Part shown: positions 1 to 7,627 of the stretch, in pieces
Position numbering within the stretch: position 1 is the first letter of the stretch
How the letters are laid out: each line of letters begins with the position of its first letter
NCBI GenBank assembly: GCA_021774875.1
Contig: JAJFIP010000328.1
Span: 1-50,661 of the forward strand
Direction of reading: 5' to 3'
DNA: 50,661 nucleotides
From: Emcibacter sp.
GTDB taxonomy: Bacteria; Pseudomonadota; Alphaproteobacteria; Sphingomonadales; Emcibacteraceae
The notes under the pieces: model-generated
The model's input: only the letters and a program-made list of their open reading frames with translations
The model's database searches: none
What the model was told of the DNA's origin: nothing
Translations under genes and position numbers: made by a program

Positions 1-110
1 CTGTATATGAAATTTCTTCAAAAAAGCCCTCAGGGTCGGCATGGATCAGGACTTCGGCTGCTGGATATTCAGCCATAACATGCGCCTCAACATCATCGGA
101 AATATGATGG
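1..110. repeat. Direct repeat copy A: duplicated 3' end of the CDF transporter gene
   Basis: Bases 1-110 match 2792-2901 with one difference, at base 8. That change is synonymous in the transporter frame (Ser TCT versus TCA). Similarity drops sharply after base 110. The repeat may extend left beyond the window. It brackets the DUF1330-like, SRPBCC and LysR genes together with copy B. Confidence 0.95.
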
Positions 111-187
111 ACCTCAATAAATAAGCCAGCTTCCCTCTCTACTATAATGAAAGCTATAAGTTTTTCTATCTGAAACACGCAGAATTT
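1..187 (-). pseudogene. Truncated CDF cation-efflux fragment (C-terminal end only)
   Basis: On the minus strand the repeat stays in the transporter frame and reads HHISDDVEAHV...EEISYT, the last 36 or so residues of the CDF protein at 2787-3707. The frame is open upstream to a TAA at 188-190. Just before the repeat it reads EAGLFIEV, which loosely resembles SGLNLFIQF of the intact protein with about a dozen codons missing. This suggests a decayed or internally deleted paralogue whose end was duplicated or converted, but the upstream similarity is short and could be chance. The stop codon lies outside the window. A functional product is unlikely because all membrane segments and metal ligands are absent. 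Confidence 0.55.
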
Positions 188-290
188 TTAATTTTACAGT
201 CATGAGTGTCTTCATTAAGTCTACATAAGTCATTTTTGGCAATTGCTCCAAAAATGGTAAGTTTTAATTATATACTAAATGGAGACTAGA

Positions 291-1115
291 ATGCCTCAAT
301 ATTTTTCAAAAAACCCCCGGCCTCGTATACGCCAGCTACTCTTAGCGGCTACTATTACTGCGGGAATTCTTTCCATGGGCGGATATGCCCAGGCAAATAT
401 GGAAACCCACCACACTACTATGGAGACGGATAAAATGTCACTTCCCACTCAGAAATTTCAAACCATAAATTTCAAAAAAGACAAAGTATATGAGATTGTC
501 TATTTCACCGTAAAACCGGGCAAACAAAAACAACTGGATGAGGAATATTTTCCCGTGTCCATGCCTATCGTGGCAGAATACGGCGGCAAGATGAATGCCA
601 TGTTTGTTGTCACAGACATTGTAAAAGGCGATCTTGAGGGTCACATGGTTGGCATATTTGAATGGCCGAGCCTCGACATTAAAAACAAGATGCATGAAGA
701 TCCACGATTTAAAAAAGTGGCCCCAATTATGCAAGATGCAATGAGCTATTTTAAAACAGGTTTTTATGAAATTGAAAATGATACTGACATAACCTTCTCG
801 AACCGGAAATCATATGAGTTTTTTGGCGCATGGATCAAGTCAGACGAAATATTGAAAGAATATTTCAAGGTTACAGGCCCGATCAAGAAAAACTATGGTC
901 GTTCTGAGCCAAAATTCAAGCTCGCCTTGAAACCTGCAAAAGGTCAGGGCTTCTTTGCGTACGCACCGGACATGTCCGGTATTGTTGAATGGGACAAGGG
1001 TGAAGATTATTACGCCCTGACCAACAGCAAAGAATTCAAAGCACAAGCCGAAGGGTTGTTGAATGATTCAATCAAGGAAATGAATTTGGTTCAAACAAAG
1101 ATTCTCATCCAGTAG
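291..1115 (+). CDS. Secreted protein with two DUF1330/dimeric alpha-beta-barrel-like domains
   Basis: About 274 residues. A basic N-terminus and hydrophobic stretch end in YAQA, a likely signal-peptidase I site near residue 35, so the product is probably periplasmic. The mature part looks like two related ferredoxin-like domains, the first starting near YEIVYFTVKPGK and the second near YEFFGAWIKSDE, as in DUF1330/NIPSNAP-type proteins. No catalytic motif is evident. The tracked ATG at 279 overlaps the GGAG at 281-284; the ATG at 291 lies 6 bases after it and is preferred. The gene is AT-rich and sits in the repeat-bounded insert with an SRPBCC gene (convergent) and a LysR regulator. Function unknown; a lipid or aromatic ligand role is only a guess. 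Confidence 0.7.
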   Translation: MPQYFSKNPRPRIRQLLLAATITAGILSMGGYAQANMETHHTTMETDKMSLPTQKFQTINFKKDKVYEIVYFTVKPGKQKQLDEEYFPVSMPIVAEYGGKMNAMFVVTDIVKGDLEGHMVGIFEWPSLDIKNKMHEDPRFKKVAPIMQDAMSYFKTGFYEIENDTDITFSNRKSYEFFGAWIKSDEILKEYFKVTGPIKKNYGRSEPKFKLALKPAKGQGFFAYAPDMSGIVEWDKGEDYYALTNSKEFKAQAEGLLNDSIKEMNLVQTKILIQ

Positions 1116-1138
1116 GTGATAATTTCAAGGCAAAAGAA

Positions 1139-1183
1139 TAGCGGTACTTCGCTCACAATATTTGTGGAACTGAAGTACCGCTA
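1139..1183. terminator. Bidirectional terminator-like hairpin between convergent genes
   Basis: A perfect 12-base inverted repeat, TAGCGGTACTTC (1139-1150) and GAAGTACCGCTA (1172-1183), encloses a second small dyad CACAA-TAT-TTGTG (1154-1166). It lies between the stops of the DUF1330-like gene and the convergent SRPBCC gene. There is no long T run, so termination efficiency is uncertain. Confidence 0.65.
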
Positions 1184-1205
1184 ATTTCCTGTTTCCATGT
1201 GAAAA

Positions 1206-1691
1206 TCAATGAGCAAGGATTGTTTTATTTACTTGCACGCCGCTCTCGACATAGGCTGCATTGCTATCCAGCAACTCTTGCAGCATTGGTCTAAACTTAC
1301 TTTTCATCATGGGGGTCATAAGCTTACCGATGAAACCCATTTTCGGTGTAAATTGCATAATCATGGTAATTTCAGTGTTATGATCATTGATCATTCTGAA
1401 ATTAAATGTTCCCACTGCTGATTTTAAAGGCATGGTGCCTTCATAAATATCAAGGACAATTTGTTTGTTTTTTATTGCGCGGATGATTTTTTCGCGTATC
1501 CAGTTTTTGCCATCACTCATTTCGCAGTGACGCATGGCACCAAGGCCCGTAGAAACAGGAGATTGATCCAGTAGATATGATTTTTTCAAGCCGGGATGAT
1601 ATTTATAAATATCCGCGAATTCATCATTCCAGGTTGAAAAGACCTTTTCGATGTGGGCATCGATGGTTTTTTTAACAATTACTTCAGCCAT
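1206..1691 (-). CDS. SRPBCC (START/Bet v1-like) family protein
   Basis: 161 residues. The opening MAEVIVKKTIDAHIEKVFSTWNDEFADIYKYHPGL, followed by alternating beta segments and a C-terminal helix (MMKSKFRPMLQELL), fits the SRPBCC polyketide cyclase/dehydrase-lipid transport fold, which binds hydrophobic ligands in a deep cavity. There is no signal peptide, so it is likely cytoplasmic. AAAGGA precedes the ATG. It is divergent from the LysR gene across a 163-base region with a dyad, the usual arrangement for a LysR-controlled target. The ligand cannot be read from the sequence. Confidence 0.75.
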   Translation of the reverse strand: MAEVIVKKTIDAHIEKVFSTWNDEFADIYKYHPGLKKSYLLDQSPVSTGLGAMRHCEMSDGKNWIREKIIRAIKNKQIVLDIYEGTMPLKSAVGTFNFRMINDHNTEITMIMQFTPKMGFIGKLMTPMMKSKFRPMLQELLDSNAAYVESGVQVNKTILAH

Positions 1692-1733
1692 AATTTTTCC
1701 TTTGGTATATGGATAATATTTTAATAAGATAAT

Positions 1734-1760
1734 CTATTTGATTTACTTAAAATCAGATAG
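1734..1760. promoter_or_regulatory. Candidate LysR operator dyad
   Basis: CTATTTGATTT (1734-1744) and AAATCAGATAG (1750-1760) form an 11-base inverted repeat with one mismatch and a 5-base centre. It lies in the divergent region between the SRPBCC and LysR genes, where LysR-type regulators normally bind. A partly overlapping AGATA/TATCT dyad follows. Confidence 0.55.
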
Positions 1761-1854
1761 TATTATCTATATATATTGGCGAGATCATTAATGAAAATTA
1801 GTTATTCTTGCGCCTTCGGATAGAAAAATTTATATATGAACAAGGGTATTACAA

Positions 1855-2760
1855 ATGCTGGATTTGAATAAACTGAGAACTTTTACGGTTGTAGCAAAAG
1901 CCGGAACCATTACCAAGGCTGCTGACCTGCTTTTTCGCACCCAGCCCGCGATCACCGCCCAGATCAGAGATCTTGAAGAAGAAACAAAGTTGATCCTTTT
2001 TGAGCGAAAAAACTCAAGAATTTACCTCACTAAAGAAGGTCAGTCCCTATATGACTACGCCATGATACGAATTGTGGAGATGGATGATATTATTCTTCGT
2101 CTGCGCCATCAAAACGAAAATCTGGAAGGCAAAATCCGCTTTGGCGTACAATGGGAACTTACCGAACATCTGGTACCGGATATTGTGTATGATTTCAGAA
2201 AACTCAATCCAAATGTATGTTTTGAGATAAGGCAATATGATCATGAAAATCTGGAGGCGGCCCTGTTGGAAAACAAGGTGGATGTAGGATTGAATATTTT
2301 ATACAAGCAGAAACATTTTTTTGAAACTCATGCTTTTTTTAAATTTGAAAGATCATTGGTTGCCGCCAGGGATTATCTGGAAAAAGTACCCCCCATCAGA
2401 AAATATGAAGATCTGTTAAATCTCGACATCATAGGTTTCAGTGAACGTCTTGAAGATTTTAGATTCTGGCTGGAAAAGAACGGGCAAAAACATCTGGTTA
2501 AATTTGCCAATAAATTTTCCAACCCCGTGACCGTGAAAGAAACAAATACCATGCATAGCCTCATAAAAAAAGGCGTCGGGATCGGATTTGGCGACAGCTT
2601 TATTTTACAAAAAGAAATGGATGACAAACAAATTGTAAAAATACTCCCCAAATCTGAGCCCATATATGTGACCATAGATATTGCCAGACGAAAGGTGAGG
2701 ACACCGAACCTGCTTCACGACAGCTTTTTTGATTTCATGCTGGCGCGGGCCAATTGTTAA
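1855..2760 (+). CDS. LysR-type transcriptional regulator
   Basis: 301 residues, normal length for the family. The N-terminal winged helix-turn-helix is clear: LRTFTVVAKAGTITKAADLLFRTQPAITAQIRDLEEE, then LFERKNSRIYLTKEG. From about residue 90 a periplasmic-binding-protein-like effector domain follows (GKIRFGVQWELTEHLVPDIVYDF). AAGGG lies upstream of the ATG. It is divergent from the SRPBCC gene, which is the likeliest target, with autorepression probable. It converges on the CDF gene with only 26 bases between stops. Effector unknown. Confidence 0.9.
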   Translation: MLDLNKLRTFTVVAKAGTITKAADLLFRTQPAITAQIRDLEEETKLILFERKNSRIYLTKEGQSLYDYAMIRIVEMDDIILRLRHQNENLEGKIRFGVQWELTEHLVPDIVYDFRKLNPNVCFEIRQYDHENLEAALLENKVDVGLNILYKQKHFFETHAFFKFERSLVAARDYLEKVPPIRKYEDLLNLDIIGFSERLEDFRFWLEKNGQKHLVKFANKFSNPVTVKETNTMHSLIKKGVGIGFGDSFILQKEMDDKQIVKILPKSEPIYVTIDIARRKVRTPNLLHDSFFDFMLARANC

Positions 2761-2786
2761 TGCGCGGCACAGTCAGTTTGTTTTCC

Positions 2787-3707
2787 CTATTCTGTATAAG
2801 AAATTTCTTCAAAAAAGCCCTCAGGGTCGGCATGGATCAGGACTTCGGCTGCTGGATATTCAGCCATAACATGCGCCTCAACATCATCGGAAATATGATG
2901 GGCTTCATTTAAGGTAATATCGCCGTTGAGTTCCAGATGAAACTGGATGAATAAATTCAGGCCGGATTTCCGGGTTTTCATATCATGAACGCCACGTACT
3001 TCAGTATGAGTCCTGATGATCTCCAGAATTTTAACCTTATCGACCTCGTCCATTTCCCGATCCATGAGCATATCAACAGAATTCTGGCCAATCTGCTTCA
3101 CATTATACAGAAGATAAGCAGCAACCAGAAGTCCGATCACCGGGTCGGCGTAGTAAACCTGCATATAGCCGCTTAAAACCATAGCCAGTATCACGCCGAA
3201 ATTCATCAAAATATCACCGGTATAATGCAGGTGATCCGCGGCGATGGCCACGGAGCCTGTTTTTCGGATCACATATCGCTGGTATGCCACCAGCAAAACC
3301 GTAAGCACTATGGCAACAATCAACACTATGATGCCCTTATCGGCCTCCTTTACCGGCACTGGGTTCAATATTTTCTTTCCGGCCTCCACCATCAGAAATA
3401 GCGCCGATAGAAAAATAACCATAGCTTGCACAAACCCGGCAATGGCTTCTGCCTTGCCATGTCCGAAACGGTGATCATCATCCGCAGGTGCCACCGCAAA
3501 TCGAATAGCGACCAGATTTATCAGGGAGGCGAGAATATCCATCAGGGAATCCATCAGGGATCCCAGCATGGACACCGCGCCACTGACGTTATAAGCCCAG
3601 GACTTTATCAGGATCAGGGTAAAAGCCACAGCCACAGCCGCATTAGCCGCCCGAACCATCAGGTGGGAAGCATTGCTTTTCTGCCCCTGCTGTTCACTTA
3701 CTGTCAT
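2787..3707 (-). CDS. Cation diffusion facilitator (FieF/YiiP-like) divalent metal efflux transporter
   Basis: 306 residues from the preferred ATG at 3707. The tracked start at 3734 is a TTG inside pdxH. Six membrane helices are followed by a cytoplasmic C-terminal domain. Transport-site residues are visible as D53 and D57 (SLMDSLMD) and H161/D165 (DHLHYTGD), matching the YiiP Zn/Fe site, plus DDDHRFGHGKAE in the loop. It exports Zn2+, Fe2+ or a similar cation by proton antiport; the metal cannot be decided here. The start codon overlaps the pdxH stop (TGATG), so the two are translationally coupled. Its last 110 coding bases are duplicated at 1-110. Confidence 0.92.
   Translation of the reverse strand: MTVSEQQGQKSNASHLMVRAANAAVAVAFTLILIKSWAYNVSGAVSMLGSLMDSLMDILASLINLVAIRFAVAPADDDHRFGHGKAEAIAGFVQAMVIFLSALFLMVEAGKKILNPVPVKEADKGIIVLIVAIVLTVLLVAYQRYVIRKTGSVAIAADHLHYTGDILMNFGVILAMVLSGYMQVYYADPVIGLLVAAYLLYNVKQIGQNSVDMLMDREMDEVDKVKILEIIRTHTEVRGVHDMKTRKSGLNLFIQFHLELNGDITLNEAHHISDDVEAHVMAEYPAAEVLIHADPEGFFEEISYTE
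2792..2901. repeat. Direct repeat copy B inside the CDF transporter gene
   Basis: This is the intact-gene copy of the 110-base repeat at 1-110 (one mismatch). It covers the codons from about 36 residues before the end up to the penultimate residue of the CDF protein. Confidence 0.95.
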
Positions 3708-4282
3708 CACGGATAAAGTTCTCTTTTTATCCAAATACCCAAGTCATTTTTTTCATATAGATGCCTCATATGCAAGCGAAATTTTCGGTCTTCCCAAAAT
3801 TCTATGCGTGTGGGCTCTATGCGAAAGCCGGACCAATAGGGTGGCCTTGGCACCTCTCCAAAGGCATATTTGGCAGCATATTTGGCTATGGCCGCCTCAA
3901 ATTCAAACAGACCTTTCATGGGGCGACTTTGCTTCGATGCCCAGGCCCCGATCTGGCTATCCCTGGCGCGGCTGGCAAAATAAGTATCGGCCTCGGCATC
4001 TCTGACCGCCACTACCGGCCCCTCGATCCTGATCTGCCGTTTCTGTGATTTCCAGTGAAAACACAGGGATGCAAATGGATTTTCAGCCAGTTCCCTGCCT
4101 TTTTGGCTTTCCAGATTTGTGTAAAATGTGAAGCCTCTCTCGTCTGCTGCTTTCAACAAAACCATTCTGACCGATGGCTGACCCTGTCCATCTGCGGTCG
4201 CAAGTGCCACCGCCTCTGCCAAGTCTTCTGCTTCATGGGCCGCCGCAAACCACTCTTTAAATAGTTCGATTGGCTCTGTCAC
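3707..4282 (-). CDS. pdxH: Pyridoxamine 5'-phosphate oxidase
   Basis: 191 residues. The FMN-dependent enzyme oxidises pyridoxamine or pyridoxine 5'-phosphate to pyridoxal 5'-phosphate in the cytoplasm. Family segments are clear: [50 protein letters not shown] and the C-terminal [15 protein letters not shown]...WIKRELYP. The start is GTG with AGGGTAGG upstream; family proteins vary at this end, so a longer form is not needed. The stop overlaps the ATG of the CDF gene. Nothing unusual otherwise. Confidence 0.95.
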   Translation of the reverse strand: MTEPIELFKEWFAAAHEAEDLAEAVALATADGQGQPSVRMVLLKAADERGFTFYTNLESQKGRELAENPFASLCFHWKSQKRQIRIEGPVVAVRDAEADTYFASRARDSQIGAWASKQSRPMKGLFEFEAAIAKYAAKYAFGEVPRPPYWSGFRIEPTRIEFWEDRKFRLHMRHLYEKNDLGIWIKRELYP

Positions 4283-4405
4283 TTACCTACCCTTAAATCT
4301 GTCATAATAATGCCAAACTTATCATTACAATATGTAAATTAATTTTATATGTTATATAGTCGTAATAGGCTACAAATACAATCTATTGAATTGAAAGGGA
4401 TTTAT

Positions 4406-4897
4406 ATGTCAGTATCCAAAGTATCATATGTGAAGTCACTCGCTACGGCATCATTAATTATCGTTTTTTCCATGTCACTTGCCGCCTGCACAAAAGAAGA
4501 AACCGGCACTCTGCTCGGTGCTATTGGCGGTGCTGCTATTGGTGATGCCCTTGGTGGTCACGGCACGGGCAAGGTTGCTCTCATTGCGGCGGGAACCCTG
4601 GCGGGTGCGTATATTGGCCGGGAAGTCGGTAAATCTCTTGACAAGGCTGACCGACAGGCCATGCAAGAAAAAACCCAATATTCTCTGGAAAGTACTCAAT
4701 CCGGGGCCACATCAAACTGGCACAATCCTGATAGCGGAAATTCCGGCACCATAACGCCGCAACCGGCCTATACAAACAAAACCGACCAATATTGCCGGGA
4801 ATATCAGCAGACTGTCACCGTTGGTGGAAAAACCGAAACCGCTTATGGCACAGCCTGTCGCCAGCCTGATGGTACCTGGAAGATTGCCAATAACTAG
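4406..4897 (+). CDS. Glycine-zipper 2TM-domain outer-membrane lipoprotein
   Basis: 163 residues from the ATG at 4406, preceded by AAAGGGA; the tracked start at 4349 adds a spurious N-terminus. The signal sequence ends in a lipobox (SLAAC). A glycine-zipper segment follows (LLGAIGGAAIGDALGG...AAGTLAGAYIGREVG), as in Rickettsia 17-kDa antigen-like and SlyB-like proteins. The C-terminal part (YCREYQQTVTVGGKTETAYGTACRQPDGTW) is the conserved tail of this family. It is likely anchored in the outer membrane with an envelope-integrity role. The DnaJ-like gene follows 25 bases downstream. Confidence 0.88.
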   Translation: MSVSKVSYVKSLATASLIIVFSMSLAACTKEETGTLLGAIGGAAIGDALGGHGTGKVALIAAGTLAGAYIGREVGKSLDKADRQAMQEKTQYSLESTQSGATSNWHNPDSGNSGTITPQPAYTNKTDQYCREYQQTVTVGGKTETAYGTACRQPDGTWKIANN

Positions 4898-4922
4898 TGG
4901 ATAATATGAGATATATGGCACT

Positions 4923-5819
4923 ATGAAAGACCCCTATAGCGTATTAGGCGTTCCCAAAACATCGACCGATGCGGAACTGAAAAAAACCTATCGCAATCTG
5001 GCAAAAAAACTCCATCCTGACATCAATGCCGGTGATGAGAAAATTGCTGAACGCTTTAAGGAAGTCTCGGCGGCCTATGCCCTGCTGCGCGATAAAGACC
5101 TGCGGGCAAGATATGACCGGGGAGAGATAAATGCCGATGGCTCGGAAAAGGGCTTCTCTGGCGCGGGCTTTCATCCCGGGGCCGGGGGAATGGGCGGGGC
5201 GCGTTTTGGTGAAGGTTTTGACCCGGAAGAAATTTTTGCATCCATTTTTGGCGGTGGCCGACGACAAAGACAGCCGCGCCGCCAAAAAGGGCAAAATATA
5301 ACCTATCGGCTCAAGATTGATTTTCTTGATGCGGTAAAGGGGGGCAAGAAGCCACTTACCTTGGGAAATGGCAAGACACTCAATGTCACCATCCCTGAAA
5401 ATGTCAAGGAAGGCCAGAAAATCAGACTCAAGGGACAGGGAGACGCCGGGGTCGGCGGCGGCCCTGCAGGTGATGCCCTGATTGAAATTATGATCCGGCA
5501 ACATACCTATTATAGGTGTGAGGGTAATGACATTCATCTTGATTTACCGATCACCCTCGAAGAAGCTGTCATGGGATTAAAAGTCAACATCCCGACCATT
5601 GATGGCACTGTTGCCATGTCCATACCAAAGGGATCAAGTTCTGGTCGCATGATGCGTCTTAAGGGCAAGGGCGTAGCAGACCCCAAATCCAGGGTGAGGG
5701 GCGATCAATTTGTCAAACTTCAAATCATGTTACCGGCGGAACCAGATGATGCGCTGGAAAAATCCATCAAAAAATGGGCTAAAGGTAACGCACAGGACGT
5801 CAGATCACATTTGACATGA
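4923..5819 (+). CDS. DnaJ/CbpA-type J-domain co-chaperone (no zinc finger)
   Basis: 298 residues. The J domain is at 1-70 with HPD at 31-33, followed by a Gly/Phe-rich linker (FSGAGFHPGAGGMGGARFGEGF). Two DnaJ C-terminal beta domains then bind clients (ITYRLKIDFLDAVKGG; IHLDLPITLEEAVMG). The CXXCXGXG zinc repeats of classical DnaJ are missing, as in CbpA. It stimulates DnaK ATPase in the cytoplasm. The stop overlaps the first copy of a duplicated start-site sequence before the yihY-like gene. Confidence 0.92.
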   Translation: MKDPYSVLGVPKTSTDAELKKTYRNLAKKLHPDINAGDEKIAERFKEVSAAYALLRDKDLRARYDRGEINADGSEKGFSGAGFHPGAGGMGGARFGEGFDPEEIFASIFGGGRRQRQPRRQKGQNITYRLKIDFLDAVKGGKKPLTLGNGKTLNVTIPENVKEGQKIRLKGQGDAGVGGGPAGDALIEIMIRQHTYYRCEGNDIHLDLPITLEEAVMGLKVNIPTIDGTVAMSIPKGSSSGRMMRLKGKGVADPKSRVRGDQFVKLQIMLPAEPDDALEKSIKKWAKGNAQDVRSHLT

Positions 5820-5850
5820 AGAAAAAACTGGTGACATGAAGAAAAAACTG
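5811..5850 (+). repeat. 20-base tandem duplication across the dnaJ-like/yihY-like junction
   Basis: TTGACATGAAGAAAAAACTG (5811-5830) is followed directly by GTGACATGAAGAAAAAACTG (5831-5850); 19 of 20 bases are equal. Each copy carries the same ATGA overlap. Confidence 0.95.
5816..5839 (+). other. 7-codon ORF (MKKKLVT) created by the tandem duplication
   Basis: The first ATG at 5816 overlaps the DnaJ-like stop as ATGA. It reads MKKKLVT and stops at a TGA (5837-5839) that overlaps, again as ATGA, the ATG at 5836 of the yihY-like gene. It may be a translated coupling peptide. No evidence shows that it has its own function. Confidence 0.6.
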
Positions 5851-6690
5851 GATAAATTCAAATTTCTTCTGGAAGCAATTAAAAGTTTCATCAAACATGA
5901 TGGCATGGTGATGGCGGGCTATCTGGCTTTCCTGACCATGCTGGCCCTGTTTCCCTTTATCATTTTTCTGGTTTCCCTTGCCGGTTTCTTTGGTCAGTCC
6001 GAGGCAGGCCCTCAAGCGCTGGAATATATGTTTGAACATATGCCGGAAGATGTGGGCAAGGTTTTGCAGGGCCCCATAAAAAAGATGATCCAAACCACTG
6101 ATAAAAGCATTTTGACCTTCAGTATTCTGGGGGCAATATGGATTTCATCATCGGCCATTGATGCCGGTCGTCTGGCTATTGTCCGGGCCTTTGGCACCAT
6201 CACCCGCAGACCATACCTCAGACGGCGGGCCGAAGGACTATTGCTGGTCGTGCTTTCTGCCAGCAGCATTATCATTGGTATGTCCATATTGGTGTTTGGC
6301 CCGGTGGTCTGGAAAATACTCATCAACTATCTGCCCCTTGAGGCGGATTGGGGGCTAATCTGGAATCTGGTGCGCCTGTCAATCAGTATCAGCTTGATTT
6401 TCGGTGCGCTGTGCCTGTCTTATTTTGTGCTCAAGCCGCGCAAGCTTGATGCGGCAACACCTGTGGTGGCAGGGGCCTTTACCACGCTTGTGCTCTGGAT
6501 GATAGTCGGCAACGGCTTTTCCATATACCTGAAACATTTCGGTAATTATGACGTGACTTATGGCAGTCTGGCCGGGGCTATCATCACTTTAATGTTATTT
6601 TATTTTATTGGTGCATCCTATATTTTTGGGGCAGAAGTCAATGCGGCCCTTTATCATCAAAGGTTGAAAAATATAACAAATACAACGTAA
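5836..6690 (+). CDS. YihY/virulence factor BrkB family membrane protein
   Basis: 284 residues with about six hydrophobic helices. The family pattern is visible: AGYLAFLTMLALFPFIIFLVSLAGFFG near the N-terminus, then SSSAIDAGRLAIVRAFG, and the late GSLAGAIITLMLFYFIGASYIFGAEVNAAL. It was formerly called ribonuclease BN, but the family is an inner-membrane protein of uncertain role. The start comes from the second copy of the duplicated junction, and translation is probably coupled to the upstream gene. Confidence 0.9.
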   Translation: MKKKLDKFKFLLEAIKSFIKHDGMVMAGYLAFLTMLALFPFIIFLVSLAGFFGQSEAGPQALEYMFEHMPEDVGKVLQGPIKKMIQTTDKSILTFSILGAIWISSSAIDAGRLAIVRAFGTITRRPYLRRRAEGLLLVVLSASSIIIGMSILVFGPVVWKILINYLPLEADWGLIWNLVRLSISISLIFGALCLSYFVLKPRKLDAATPVVAGAFTTLVLWMIVGNGFSIYLKHFGNYDVTYGSLAGAIITLMLFYFIGASYIFGAEVNAALYHQRLKNITNTT

Positions 6691-6782
6691 CCAATTGAAT
6701 AGTAGACAAAAATGTGTAGGATTGATAAAAATATCCGGCTCAGTGAAACGGACAATTGGTAAAAAGTCCAAGAGGAAGAATA

Positions 6783-7595
6783 ATGACGGAAAATAATGGT
6801 CTTCTCGCTGGAAAACGCGGCATTATCATGGGGGTGGCAAATAATCGTTCCATCGCCTGGGGCATAGCCAGAAAAGCCGCTGAACAGGGGGCGGAAATAG
6901 CCTTTACCTTTCAGGGCGAAGCATTGGAAAAGCGCGTGCGTCCGCTGGCTGAATCCATCGGGTCAGACATTATCCTGCCCTGCGATGTCACGGACGGCGG
7001 ATCAATTGATGCGGTATTTGATGAACTGGAAAAACGCTGGGGTAGAATAGACTTTCTTGTTCACGCCATCGCCTATTCCGACAAGGCCGAGCTAACCGGA
7101 CGTTACGTGGATACCTCGCCGGAAAATTTTGCCATGAGCCTGAATATTTCCTGCTATTCCTTCACCGCCATCGCCCAGCGTGCCGAAAAGCTGATGACCG
7201 AGGGCGGCAGCATGATCACGCTCAGCTATTACGGGGCGGAAAAGGTTATCCCTCATTACAACATCATGGGTGTCGCCAAGGCAGCACTGGAAGCCAGTGT
7301 CAAATATCTGGCCCGCGATCTCGGCCCCAAGGGAATTAGGGTCAACAGCCTGTCTGCCGGACCGATCAAAACTCTGGCCGCAGCGGGCATCGGTGATTTC
7401 CGCTATATTCTGAAATGGAATGAACTGAACTCGCCCCTGGGCCGCAATGTCACCACTGATGAAGTGGGCAATAGCGGCGTTTATCTGCTTAGCGACCTTG
7501 CCAGCGGGGTTACCGGCGAAAATCATCATGTGGATAGTGGCTATAACGTTATGGGCATGAAACGGGAAGATGCCCCGGACCTTAGCTTGGTCTAG
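6783..7595 (+). CDS. fabI: Enoyl-[acyl-carrier-protein] reductase, NADH-dependent
   Basis: 270 residues from the ATG at 6783, which follows AGAGGAAG. The tracked TTG at 6756 is rejected because it lies upstream of this ribosome site. It catalyses the last reduction of each fatty-acid elongation round. The GxxxxxxSIAWGIA cofactor motif is near residues 17-30 and the catalytic Y-x6-K is at Y159 and K166 (HYNIMGVAK), the FabI spacing. LSAGPIKTLAA is the flexible substrate loop. aroC follows 32 bases later. An 8-base inverted repeat (ACCAATTG/CAATTGGT) brackets much of the 92-base gap before the gene. Confidence 0.96.
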   Translation: MTENNGLLAGKRGIIMGVANNRSIAWGIARKAAEQGAEIAFTFQGEALEKRVRPLAESIGSDIILPCDVTDGGSIDAVFDELEKRWGRIDFLVHAIAYSDKAELTGRYVDTSPENFAMSLNISCYSFTAIAQRAEKLMTEGGSMITLSYYGAEKVIPHYNIMGVAKAALEASVKYLARDLGPKGIRVNSLSAGPIKTLAAAGIGDFRYILKWNELNSPLGRNVTTDEVGNSGVYLLSDLASGVTGENHHVDSGYNVMGMKREDAPDLSLV

Positions 7596-7627
7596 GGTCA
7601 GTATCTATTATTTAAGAAAGCAAGCAT

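Noticed and set aside
438-1046. Minus-strand ORFs at 438-734 and 840-1046
   Set aside because: They lie antisense to the DUF1330-like gene, with no ribosome sites and no recognisable domain.
6689-6760. ACCAATTG/CAATTGGT inverted repeat before fabI as a terminator or operator
   Set aside because: The arms are short and 55 bases apart, with no U run; too weak to call.
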